Of a stretch of DNA of 22,069 nucleotides, positions 16,617-22,069 are shown in pieces (the first letter of the stretch is position 1; every line of letters begins with the position of its first letter). This stretch comes from JARROD01 sp037384225. GTDB taxonomy: Bacteria > Pseudomonadota > Gammaproteobacteria > Pseudomonadales > Cellvibrionaceae. A program made the position numbers and the translations under genes. Below the pieces are notes generated by a model that was given only the letters and a program-made list of their open reading frames with translations, did not search any database and had not been told where the DNA came from. The stretch is taken from positions 1 to 22,069 of the forward strand of contig JARROD010000014.1 of assembly GCA_037384225.1 (NCBI GenBank), written 5' to 3'.

Positions 16617-16991
16617 ATGCAAAAAGCCACGCGCTATTATTTGGCATCCCTGATTTTAACTACCCTGGCGGGATGCTCGTATTTCCAATTCCCCGGGGTC
16701 TACAAAATCGATGTACAACAAGGAAATATCGTCACCCAGGAAATGGTCAATAAGCTCAAACCGGGGATGACCAAACGCCAGGTTCGCTTCATCATGGGAA
16801 CCCCCCTAGTTGTAGATACCTTTAATCAGAACCGCTGGGACTATTATTACAGCCTTCTAAATGCCAATGGCGATATTACTAAAGAACGTGTCAGTATCTT
16901 TTTCGACGACGACAAGTTGACACATTTAACCGGGGCCTATCGCCCCAATGAAGAAAAAGATGCGGAGAGTAAGCTCACCGCCCAGGAATAA
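16617..16991 (+). CDS. bamE: Outer membrane assembly lipoprotein BamE (SmpA/OmlA)
   Basis: Small lipoprotein of the BAM complex, which inserts beta-barrel proteins into the outer membrane. The product is 124 residues. A lipoprotein signal peptide ends in the lipobox LAGC with C20 as the lipidated residue, and the mature part has the SmpA/OmlA fold (VNKLKPGMTKRQVRFIMGTP, then WDYYYSLLN and VSIFFDDDKLTHL). I use the ATG at 16617 because the signal peptide starts there; the frame is open to 16491 but overlaps fur. It is divergent from fur over 79 bp, as with omlA-fur in Pseudomonas, so the two promoters are probably closely packed. Confidence 0.97.
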   Translation: MQKATRYYLASLILTTLAGCSYFQFPGVYKIDVQQGNIVTQEMVNKLKPGMTKRQVRFIMGTPLVVDTFNQNRWDYYYSLLNANGDITKERVSIFFDDDKLTHLTGAYRPNEEKDAESKLTAQE

Positions 16992-17032
16992 CCCCACCGG
17001 CGTTAGGGCTAGTTGCGCGGCGGCTGAATGAC

Positions 17033-17356
17033 TCAAGCGTTTTTCGCTTTCGCCTTCTCAGCCCGCTTGCGGCGTACTTCCTTAGGGTCGCATATCAGCG
17101 GCCGATAGATCTCCACCCGATCACCCGGCTGTAGCACATGCTCCCGCGCCGGCTTCAACCCTTTAGTCCCCAGAGTCTGCCCAAAAATGCCCATTTTAGC
17201 CGTTTCCAGATCGATCTCCGGAAACTCCCTGACTATCCCCGAGCGGTGGGCGGCTTGAAAAGCGGTGATACCCGGCTCAACCAACAGCGCAAGCACTTTT
17301 TGTTTGTCCGGCCGCGCATAGGCGACTTCAACGGAAATCATTTCGATATCAGACAT
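17033..17356 (-). CDS. rnfH: RnfH/RatB family ubiquitin-like protein
   Basis: Small beta-grasp protein of the RnfH (RatB) family; its precise role is not established. The product is 107 residues from the ATG at 17356. It shows the family pattern ISVEVAYARPDKQ near the start, GITAFQAAHRSGI, and the hallmark PGDRVEIYRPLICDPKEVRRKRAEKAK, ending in a basic tail. A TTG at 17362 in the same frame overlaps the ratA stop (TTGA) and could be the real start; the ATG lies two bases past that stop. Either way it is tightly coupled to ratA. It is convergent with bamE. Confidence 0.93.
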   Translation of the reverse strand: MSDIEMISVEVAYARPDKQKVLALLVEPGITAFQAAHRSGIVREFPEIDLETAKMGIFGQTLGTKGLKPAREHVLQPGDRVEIYRPLICDPKEVRRKRAEKAKAKNA

Positions 17357-17358
17357 AG

Positions 17359-17799
17359 TCAACCAACCTTGTATACAGTTTCAGCGCGCTGACACAGCGC
17401 ATCTACCAGCGTACTGGCAACACCCTCAAACCATTTGTTGGCCGCCAGTGCCAGCAGTTTATTGCTGAATTCAAATTCCAGTTCCAGGCTTACTTTGCAG
17501 GCGTCTTCAGCCAACGGTTTAAACGTCCAGCCACCACTCAAATGCCGGAAAGGTCCTCGCACCAGACGAATTTCCATACGTTGCGGCGGCAATAGGCTAT
17601 TGCGCGTTATAAAGCTGTGCCGAATTCCGGCTTTACTGAGGTCGAGCCTCGCTTCAACCCAAGTATCCGTCCGCGTCAAGACCTCGGCGCCGACACAGCC
17701 TTCCATATACTGCGGGTAGGCCTCGATATCATTGACCAGATCAAACATCTGTTGCGCCGAATACGCCACCAACGCGCTACGCAAAACCTTAATTGTCAC
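17359..17799 (-). CDS. ratA: RatA/PasT family START-domain protein (COQ10-like)
   Basis: Member of the START/polyketide cyclase-like family. In E. coli RatA has been reported to bind 50S subunits and block 70S formation, and homologues (COQ10) bind ubiquinone. The product is 146 residues with the typical start IKVLRSALVAYSAQQMFDLVNDIEAYPQYM, the central RHSFITRNSLLPPQRMEI and the C-terminal helix KWFEGVASTLVDALCQRAETVY. The start codon is GTG (17799) with GAGA about 10 bases upstream. rnfH follows at once. In many relatives ratA is directly divergent from smpB; here a transporter gene intervenes. Confidence 0.95.
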   Translation of the reverse strand: MTIKVLRSALVAYSAQQMFDLVNDIEAYPQYMEGCVGAEVLTRTDTWVEARLDLSKAGIRHSFITRNSLLPPQRMEIRLVRGPFRHLSGGWTFKPLAEDACKVSLELEFEFSNKLLALAANKWFEGVASTLVDALCQRAETVYKVG

Positions 17800-17858
17800 T
17801 TACCGTTATCTCTTTCAAATAGCAAATTATTGATCATCACAGACGAGCGTGCACCTAA

Positions 17859-17874
17859 GGGCCGTGCACGGCCC
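17859..17874 (-). terminator. Perfect 16-bp palindrome after the first NSS transporter gene
   Basis: GGGCCGTGCACGGCCC is fully self-complementary and starts 15 bp past the transporter stop on the minus strand. As RNA it would give a 5-bp GC stem with a GUGCAC loop. Only two U residues follow, so it is at most a weak terminator. A second GTGCAC occurs at 17849-17854. It also lies upstream of ratA and could act there. Confidence 0.35.
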
Positions 17875-17889
17875 CCACCCCGGAATGTC

Positions 17890-19263
17890 TCACCCACTTA
17901 ATTTAAAATACAGTGTGGTCACCAGCACAATCAACATCCCCACAGGCGAGGCCAGACGCAAGACTTTTACCCAACCCTCGAATATCGCCAGCGATTCATT
18001 GCGTAATTCCTGCCGCAGGCTTTCATAGCGCATCACCCAGCCGACAAAAACGGCTATCAAAATGCCTGACAGCGGCAGCATGATATTGGTGGTAAGAAAA
18101 TCGAGAAATTCAAAAAAATTCGCACCGAAAAACGTTTTGACCTCGGCCCAATCGTTAAAAGAAAACACCGTGCCCAACCCCACAAACCACGCCGCAGCCC
18201 CCACCAGCAGACTGGCGCGAATGCGGCTATATTGCTTCGACTCAACCAGCCACGCCACCATCGGCTCCAACAGGGAAATCGTTGAGCTCCAGGCCACCAC
18301 CACTACCATCATGAAAAAGACCGTACCAAACAACCGCCCGTCGGGCATATCACCAAATATCACCGGCAGACTGATAAACATCAAACTTGGACCTTCCCTC
18401 AACTGCACGGACGGACTGGCGATTACCACCGAGAAGATGGCTACCCCAACAAGCAGAGAAAACAGTGTATCCAGGCAGACAACGATCACCACGGTTTTAC
18501 CGAGAGGCACTTTTTCAGGCATATAAGCACCGTATGCCATAATTGCCCCCAAACCCAAACCCAGGGTCAAAAAGCTGTGGCCAAGTGCCATTAAAAAGCT
18601 ACCCCAGGTGAAGCCCTCGGCGCTAAAACCAAATAAAAACGACAGCGCCGCTGCCAGATCTCCCCGCGTGGAACCGTAATACACCAGCGCCAGCACAAAT
18701 AGAAACAAGAGAGGCATCAGCACCCGAACGGCCACCCCCAGCCCTTTTCCGACACCGCCCATAACCACCACAAGGGTCATTACAATAAAAATTGTTTGCC
18801 ATTTAACCAACTCACTTTGGTCCTCCATCAGGGTTTCGAACATAGCGTTGGCGGTATCGACCGTCACCCCCTGCAACTGGCCGCCCCCCAGGGAGAAGGT
18901 ATAATCCAGCGCCCAGCCAGCGATCACACAGTAATAGGACACCACCAAAAACCCGCCCAGCATTCCCAGCCAACCGACACCTACCCAGCCCCTGGAGGCA
19001 CCAGCCTCCAGCGCGAGACTGCGCATAGCATTGACCGGACTTTGCCGCCCCCGGCGCCCGAGCAGAACCTCTGCCATCATAATGGGCACACCGACCAGCG
19101 CCAGGCACAGTAAATAAACCAGCACAAAGGCACCGCCACCGTTCTCACCGGCAATATAGGGAAACTTCCAAATATTGCCCAAACCCACCGCCGAGCCAGT
19201 CGCCGCCAGAATAAATGTCCAGCGGCTGGGCCAAATGCCATGTATTTTTCTTCGTCTGGTCAT
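17890..19263 (-). CDS. Sodium-dependent transporter, NSS (SNF) family
   Basis: LeuT-fold secondary transporter that uses the Na+ gradient to import amino acids or related solutes; the substrate cannot be told. The product is 457 residues. TM1 carries the conserved unwound region AATGSAVGLGNIWKFPY (residues 20-36). TM6 reads LMALGHSFLTLGLGLGAI, with His where Gln is common. About 11-12 hydrophobic segments follow the family layout. I chose the ATG at 19263 (GGAT five bases before it); the frame runs to 19437 but would overlap smpB. Its neighbours are ratA downstream and divergent smpB upstream. Related to, but clearly distinct from, the second transporter at 20051-21400. Confidence 0.95.
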   Translation of the reverse strand: MTRRRKIHGIWPSRWTFILAATGSAVGLGNIWKFPYIAGENGGGAFVLVYLLCLALVGVPIMMAEVLLGRRGRQSPVNAMRSLALEAGASRGWVGVGWLGMLGGFLVVSYYCVIAGWALDYTFSLGGGQLQGVTVDTANAMFETLMEDQSELVKWQTIFIVMTLVVVMGGVGKGLGVAVRVLMPLLFLFVLALVYYGSTRGDLAAALSFLFGFSAEGFTWGSFLMALGHSFLTLGLGLGAIMAYGAYMPEKVPLGKTVVIVVCLDTLFSLLVGVAIFSVVIASPSVQLREGPSLMFISLPVIFGDMPDGRLFGTVFFMMVVVVAWSSTISLLEPMVAWLVESKQYSRIRASLLVGAAAWFVGLGTVFSFNDWAEVKTFFGANFFEFLDFLTTNIMLPLSGILIAVFVGWVMRYESLRQELRNESLAIFEGWVKVLRLASPVGMLIVLVTTLYFKLSG

Positions 19264-19288
19264 AGCAATCCATATCCATTTGGGAGAG

Positions 19289-19317
19289 ATTGTATAGACA
19301 ACGGACCTTGACGGTAA
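19289..19317 (-). promoter_or_regulatory. Possible promoter of the first NSS transporter gene
   Basis: On the minus strand TACAAT (19289-19294) is preceded after 17 bp by TTACCG (19312-19317), a good -10 with a poor -35. It would give a leader of about 20 bases before the ATG at 19263. It lies back to back with the smpB promoter. Confidence 0.35.
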
Positions 19318-19350
19318 GGCCCAAAAAGCGAGTGAGATGTCGCTATACCC

Positions 19351-19379
19351 GCGACAGAATCCCGGGATACCTATATAAT
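19351..19379 (+). promoter_or_regulatory. smpB promoter, almost abutting the start codon
   Basis: GCGACA (19351-19356) and a perfect TATAAT (19374-19379) are 17 bp apart. Only eight bases separate the -10 from the smpB ATG at 19388, so the transcript should begin at about 19385-19388 and have little or no 5' leader. Confidence 0.7.
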
Positions 19380-19387
19380 CCGCCACC

Positions 19388-19867
19388 ATGGCTAAAAAGC
19401 AGAAAAAAACGTTAGACAACACTATCGCACAAAACAAAAAAGCGCGCTTTGATTACCAGTTAATGGAAAAAATCGAAGCGGGCCTTGCCCTGCAGGGCTG
19501 GGAAGTGAAAAGCCTGCGGGCGGGGAAAGGCCAGCTCACAGACAGCTATGTGCTCATCAAAGATGGCGAAGCCTGGCTCCTGGGCACCCAAATACAACCA
19601 CTGCCTACCGCCTCGACCCACTTCGTCACCGACCCGACCCGCACGCGCAAGTTACTGCTGAAAAACCGGGAAATCGCCAAACTGAAACAGGCTACGGAGC
19701 AGAAAGGCTACACGGTAGTCGCCACTGCGCTGTATTGGAAAAACCATTTAGTGAAGTGCCAGATTGCAACAGCTAAAGGTAAACAAATGCATGATAAGCG
19801 CGAAACTGAAAAAGAGCGTGACTGGAATCGCCAGAAACAGAGACTTATGTCTCACTCGTTAAAATAA
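19388..19867 (+). CDS. smpB: SsrA-binding protein SmpB
   Basis: Essential partner of tmRNA in trans-translation: it binds the tRNA-like domain and carries it into stalled ribosomes. The product is 159 residues (160 in E. coli). The OB-fold core includes EAGLALQGWEVKSLRAG (30-46), DSYVLIKDGEAW and DPTRTRKLLL (82-91). The C-terminal tail has AKGKQMHDKRETEKERDW, the part that enters the decoding site. The ATG at 19388 gives a normal-length N-terminus. No Shine-Dalgarno sequence precedes it and no in-frame start lies further upstream. The partner RNA gene ssrA is in the same window, 1.7 kb downstream. Confidence 0.98.
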   Translation: MAKKQKKTLDNTIAQNKKARFDYQLMEKIEAGLALQGWEVKSLRAGKGQLTDSYVLIKDGEAWLLGTQIQPLPTASTHFVTDPTRTRKLLLKNREIAKLKQATEQKGYTVVATALYWKNHLVKCQIATAKGKQMHDKRETEKERDWNRQKQRLMSHSLK

Positions 19868-19920
19868 CTACGTGTTTATGTGCCAAGATTATGGCTCTTA
19901 GGCGCTTAACTCGGTAGGAC

Positions 19921-20023
19921 GTAACGTCTCAATACTCCGGGTGGGCACAATACCAGGCGGATGGCCGCCGTATCGAAAGCAAAAATACCCCGGGTTATTG
20001 AGAAGTTACGGTAGAGCAACCGT
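19921..20023 (+). promoter_or_regulatory. Structured leader element before the second NSS transporter (candidate regulatory RNA)
   Basis: Two 21-base arms (19921-19941 and 19989-20009) are inverted repeats matching at 18 of 21 positions: GTAAC/GTTAC, CTCAATA/TATTGAG and CCGGG/CCCGG helices. Inside the 47-base interval lies a second hairpin, ATAC-CA-GGCGG / CCGCC-GTAT, with loop ATGG (19950-19973). A third stem, ACGGT/ACCGT (20008-20012 with 20019-20023), shares two bases with the outer helix, so the two may compete. The element starts 53 bp after smpB and ends 27 bp before the transporter ATG. I match it to no known riboswitch class. It could also be a DNA-level cruciform, an smpB 3' structure or a small repeat element. 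Confidence 0.5.
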
Positions 20024-20050
20024 TAAAAACAATAAAAAGCGAGCAGTAAT

Positions 20051-21400
20051 ATGAGTGCAGCACGTGGACAGTTTTCCTCCAAGGTCGGATTCGTGATGGC
20101 CGCTGCCGGCTCCGCTGTAGGGCTTGGCAATATCTGGGGCTTTCCCACCCAAACCGCCAGCAACGGCGGAGCCGCCTTTGTCGTAGTCTACTTTATTCTG
20201 GCGTTTCTACTCGCTTACCCGGCTTTAATGGCGGAATTGATCATAGGCCGACACACCCAGTCCAATGTGGTCAATGCCCTCTCTGGTCTCAGCCAAAATC
20301 CTCTGACCCGTATTCTGGGTGCCGGTATCGGTTACTACGGCGTTCTCGTCGCCAGCCTGATATTGAGCTTCTACACCATTGTTGCCGGCTGGATGCTCAC
20401 TTACTGGGCGGAACCGGTCACCACGGTAATTGGAAGTACCGGTATCAGCGATTGGCTGACCCGGGATTCCCTCCCCCGAAATCTGTCCTCATCGGCGGTA
20501 TTTGCCGGCCTGACAATGTGGATTATCGCCAACGGGGTTGAAAACGGTATTGAAAAGTGGTCCAGCCGCCTGATGCCGTTGCTGGTTGTGATTTTGCTGC
20601 TTCTGATCCTCTACGTACTGACGCAACCGGGCGCTATGGAAGGCTTGGCTGTCTATTTACTGCCGGATTTGGGCCGCATCACTGATCCTGCCCTGATCCT
20701 CAGCGCCATGGGCCAAGCGTTTTTCTCCATGTCGCTCGGGGTCGGCACCATGCTGATTTACGGTTCCTACCTCAGCAAAGAAGAAAGCCTGCCGCGGCTT
20801 GGGGTTATAGTCACGCTAGTGGATTCTGGTATAGCCTTTATTGCCGGCCTGTTGATTATCCCCGCCATCTATGTTGCCAAACAGCAGGGTGCCACCATCT
20901 TCAGCGAGCAAGGCGAACTACTGGCCGGCCCCGATCTCATCTTCCAGGTGCTGCCGGCGCTTTTCGACTCCATGGGTGGGGTGGGGCTGCTGGTAAGCTT
21001 TGCCTTTTTCGCGCTCATGAGCATCGCCGCCCTAACCTCTTCCATTTCCATGCTTGAAGTGCCGGTGTCCATGGTGGTGGAAAAAACCAATACACCCCGT
21101 GCCAGAGCAGCCTATATCATTGGCCTCGCCATTCTGGCCATCAGTGCAATGATCATTTTCAATTTCGGCACCCTGTTCGGCTTTGTCATTGACCTCACCA
21201 CCAAATACAGCGAACCCCTATTAGGGGTCATGTTCTGCCTCTTTGTCGGCTGGATAATGCACCGCGACCGGCTACTGATGGAAGTGCGCGAAGGCCATGA
21301 GAACATTGAAAATTCCCTTTTCTGGAAAATCTGGCCAATTTATGTACGCTTTGTTTGCCCGGTATTAATTTTGGCTACCTTTATCCAAAGTCTGGCTTAA
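20051..21400 (+). CDS. Sodium-dependent transporter, NSS (SNF) family
   Basis: Second LeuT-fold Na+-coupled symporter; the solute is unknown. The product is 449 residues with about 11-12 membrane segments. TM1 has MAAAGSAVGLGNIWGFPTQTASNGG (in parts, residues 16-40), with WGFP in place of the commoner WRFP/WKFP. TM6 reads SAMGQAFFSMSLGVG, the canonical unwound motif. Further conserved parts include AYPALMAELIIGRH and the TM8-like ALTSSISMLEVP. The start ATG has a GCGAG seven bases upstream (20039-20043). It is in the same direction as smpB but separated by 183 bp that hold a long inverted repeat, and it is followed by a hairpin and then ssrA. Confidence 0.95.
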   Translation: MSAARGQFSSKVGFVMAAAGSAVGLGNIWGFPTQTASNGGAAFVVVYFILAFLLAYPALMAELIIGRHTQSNVVNALSGLSQNPLTRILGAGIGYYGVLVASLILSFYTIVAGWMLTYWAEPVTTVIGSTGISDWLTRDSLPRNLSSSAVFAGLTMWIIANGVENGIEKWSSRLMPLLVVILLLLILYVLTQPGAMEGLAVYLLPDLGRITDPALILSAMGQAFFSMSLGVGTMLIYGSYLSKEESLPRLGVIVTLVDSGIAFIAGLLIIPAIYVAKQQGATIFSEQGELLAGPDLIFQVLPALFDSMGGVGLLVSFAFFALMSIAALTSSISMLEVPVSMVVEKTNTPRARAAYIIGLAILAISAMIIFNFGTLFGFVIDLTTKYSEPLLGVMFCLFVGWIMHRDRLLMEVREGHENIENSLFWKIWPIYVRFVCPVLILATFIQSLA

Positions 21401-21404
21401 AGGC

Positions 21405-21431
21405 GGGTGGCTGGTATAGAATACGCCACCC
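21405..21431 (+). terminator. Hairpin after the second NSS transporter gene
   Basis: GGGTGGC (21405-21411) pairs with GCCACCC (21425-21431); inside, GTAT (21414-21417) pairs with ATAC (21421-21424) around an AGA loop, leaving a TG bulge. The structure begins four bases past the stop codon. Only two T residues follow, so termination may be partial, yet the stem is strong and well placed to separate the transporter from ssrA. Confidence 0.5.
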
Positions 21432-21527
21432 TTGCTATGAATGAATCATTAGGCTTTGCAACAAAGTGCTTTTCAAATTGTCTCATTGATTCATAGATCA
21501 GGGTAAACAGGACGAAATAGAACACCC

Positions 21528-21884
21528 GGGGGCGATTTGGATTCGACGCCGGTAACAAAACCCAAGGTGCATGTCGTGATGGCAGCCAATCACGTTAATC
21601 CAAAGCTGTACCTTAATAGTTGCCAACGACGACAACTACGCTTTAGCGGCTTAATCCCCGCTAACAGTCGCTAACGGATGCTTGTAAACGGAACGCGACT
21701 GTCATACAGAACAAGCTCGCGGCAAAGCTCGCCTGAGGTGGCGCTGCTAAACACTTAATCAGGCTCGCGCTCAACGCCCTGCCCGTCGGGTAGTTGAGGG
21801 CTAAACGAATAGACGGAATCTAAGCATGTAGAGCCAAGGGCAGAGTGCTGACGGACGGGGGTTCAACTCCCCCCGCCTCCACCA
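21528..21884 (+). ncRNA. ssrA: Transfer-messenger RNA (tmRNA)
   Basis: One-piece tmRNA of 357 bases that rescues stalled ribosomes and tags the nascent protein for proteolysis, working with SmpB. The 5' end GGGGGCG pairs with CGCCTCC near the 3' end, including the usual third-position G-U pair, and a genomically encoded CCA ends the gene. The GGATTCGACG segment after the acceptor strand, AACCCAAGGTGCATG, CTTAATCAGGCT, CTAAGCATGTAG and the T-arm GGTTCAACTCC all match gammaproteobacterial tmRNAs. The 5' end is normally cut by RNase P, so the promoter lies upstream; I could not identify it with confidence. A T6 run at 21914-21919 may mark the transcript end. Confidence 0.98.
21622..21654 (+). 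other. tmRNA tag-peptide reading frame
   Basis: After AATAGTT the resume codon GCC begins the frame GCC-AAC-GAC-GAC-AAC-TAC-GCT-TTA-GCG-GCT-TAA, encoding ANDDNYALAA. The C-terminal LAA is the degron recognised by ClpXP and ClpAP. The same tag is known from Pseudomonas aeruginosa; E. coli has ANDENYALAA. Confidence 0.95.
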
Positions 21885-21922
21885 ACTCCCTTCTGTAAAA
21901 CACCTCTCCCCAGTTTTTTCGG

Positions 21923-22069
21923 TTAGTATCCCCCCACATCACAGGCCTTGTATGGCAAGGGTTTGTGGACTTCGGCGGTGTTGTGGTCGCGGATTGGGAG
22001 TGTTGATTCGCTCTCTGCGGGGGTACTTTCTCCGCTCTGCTCTCCGGTGGCGGCTGCGAAGTCCGAGGC
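21923..22069 (-). CDS. Possible C-terminal fragment of an unidentified protein, cut by the window edge
   Basis: On the minus strand a frame stays open for 48 sense codons before the edge-most GCC and ends with TAA at 21923-21925. It reads roughly ASDFAAATGEQSGEST ... RDHNTAEVHKPLPYKACDVGGY. It is hydrophilic, with no membrane segment and no family that I recognise. A frame of this length can occur by chance in DNA of this composition, and a small hairpin (CCTTG/CAAGG, 21946-21960) lies inside it. The plus strand here shows nothing else apart from the T6 run just before the frame end. Confidence 0.3.
   Translation of the reverse strand, partial: ASDFAAATGEQSGESTPAESESTLPIRDHNTAEVHKPLPYKACDVGGY

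Noticed and set aside
16538..16630. Upstream extension of fur
   Set aside because: It overlaps the divergent bamE start and does not resemble Fur; the ATG at 16537 matches the family.
19264..19437. Upstream extension of the first NSS transporter by 58 residues
   Set aside because: It is antisense to the smpB start and promoter; the ATG at 19263 places TM1 at the usual distance.
19921..20009. Known riboswitch such as fluoride, c-di-GMP, glycine or TPP
   Set aside because: Short fragments resemble pieces of these (for example GGCGGATGG), but the conserved cores and helix order do not match.

Overview
The window looks like a chromosomal segment of a gammaproteobacterium from the Pseudomonadales/Cellvibrionales side. 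The evidence is the gene order rlmE / yhbY / greA-carB-carA ... dapB-dnaJ-dnaK-grpE / recN / fur / bamE / rnfH-ratA / smpB / ssrA, which is the arrangement known from Pseudomonas and relatives. The tmRNA tag reads ANDDNYALAA, and Fur is the short form with a CxxS instead of a CxxC. This is mostly core genome; there is no CRISPR array, transposase, integrase or prophage gene.

Layout. Positions 1-345 are AT-rich and without a convincing gene, where ftsH would usually follow rlmE. Then come rlmE (-) and the divergent yhbY (+), followed by a long minus-strand block: greA, carB, carA, an inserted methyl-accepting chemotaxis protein (MCP), dapB, dnaJ, dnaK and grpE. Divergent from grpE is recN (+), which meets a minus-strand Gln-rich hypothetical gene with overlapping stop codons. 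Next are the divergent pair fur (-) and bamE (+), then rnfH and ratA (-), a neurotransmitter:sodium symporter family (NSS) transporter (-), smpB (+), a second NSS transporter (+) and ssrA (tmRNA, +). At the right edge a minus-strand reading frame stays open to the window end, possibly the C-terminus of an unidentified protein.

Functional themes. There is pyrimidine/arginine precursor synthesis (carAB), lysine/peptidoglycan precursor synthesis (dapB), the DnaK-DnaJ-GrpE chaperone machine and SOS repair (recN). There is also iron regulation with outer-membrane assembly (fur/bamE), ribosome biology (rlmE, yhbY, ratA) and trans-translation, with smpB and ssrA both present about 1.7 kb apart.

Several regulatory sites can be read directly. 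A near-consensus sigma-32 promoter precedes grpE. A sigma-70 promoter overlaps a LexA-like box in front of recN. A FliA-like promoter precedes the MCP gene. A bidirectional terminator lies between the MCP gene and carA. A sigma-70 promoter sits so close to the smpB ATG that its mRNA should be leaderless or nearly so. carA starts with TTG, and grpE and ratA probably with GTG.

The most unusual unexplained element is an 89-nt imperfect inverted repeat with a nested hairpin between smpB and the second NSS transporter. It could be a cis-regulatory RNA. Other items worth a look are the Gln-rich hypothetical protein, the two NSS genes bracketing smpB, and the right-edge frame next to the tmRNA gene. 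No wholly new multi-gene system is evident.
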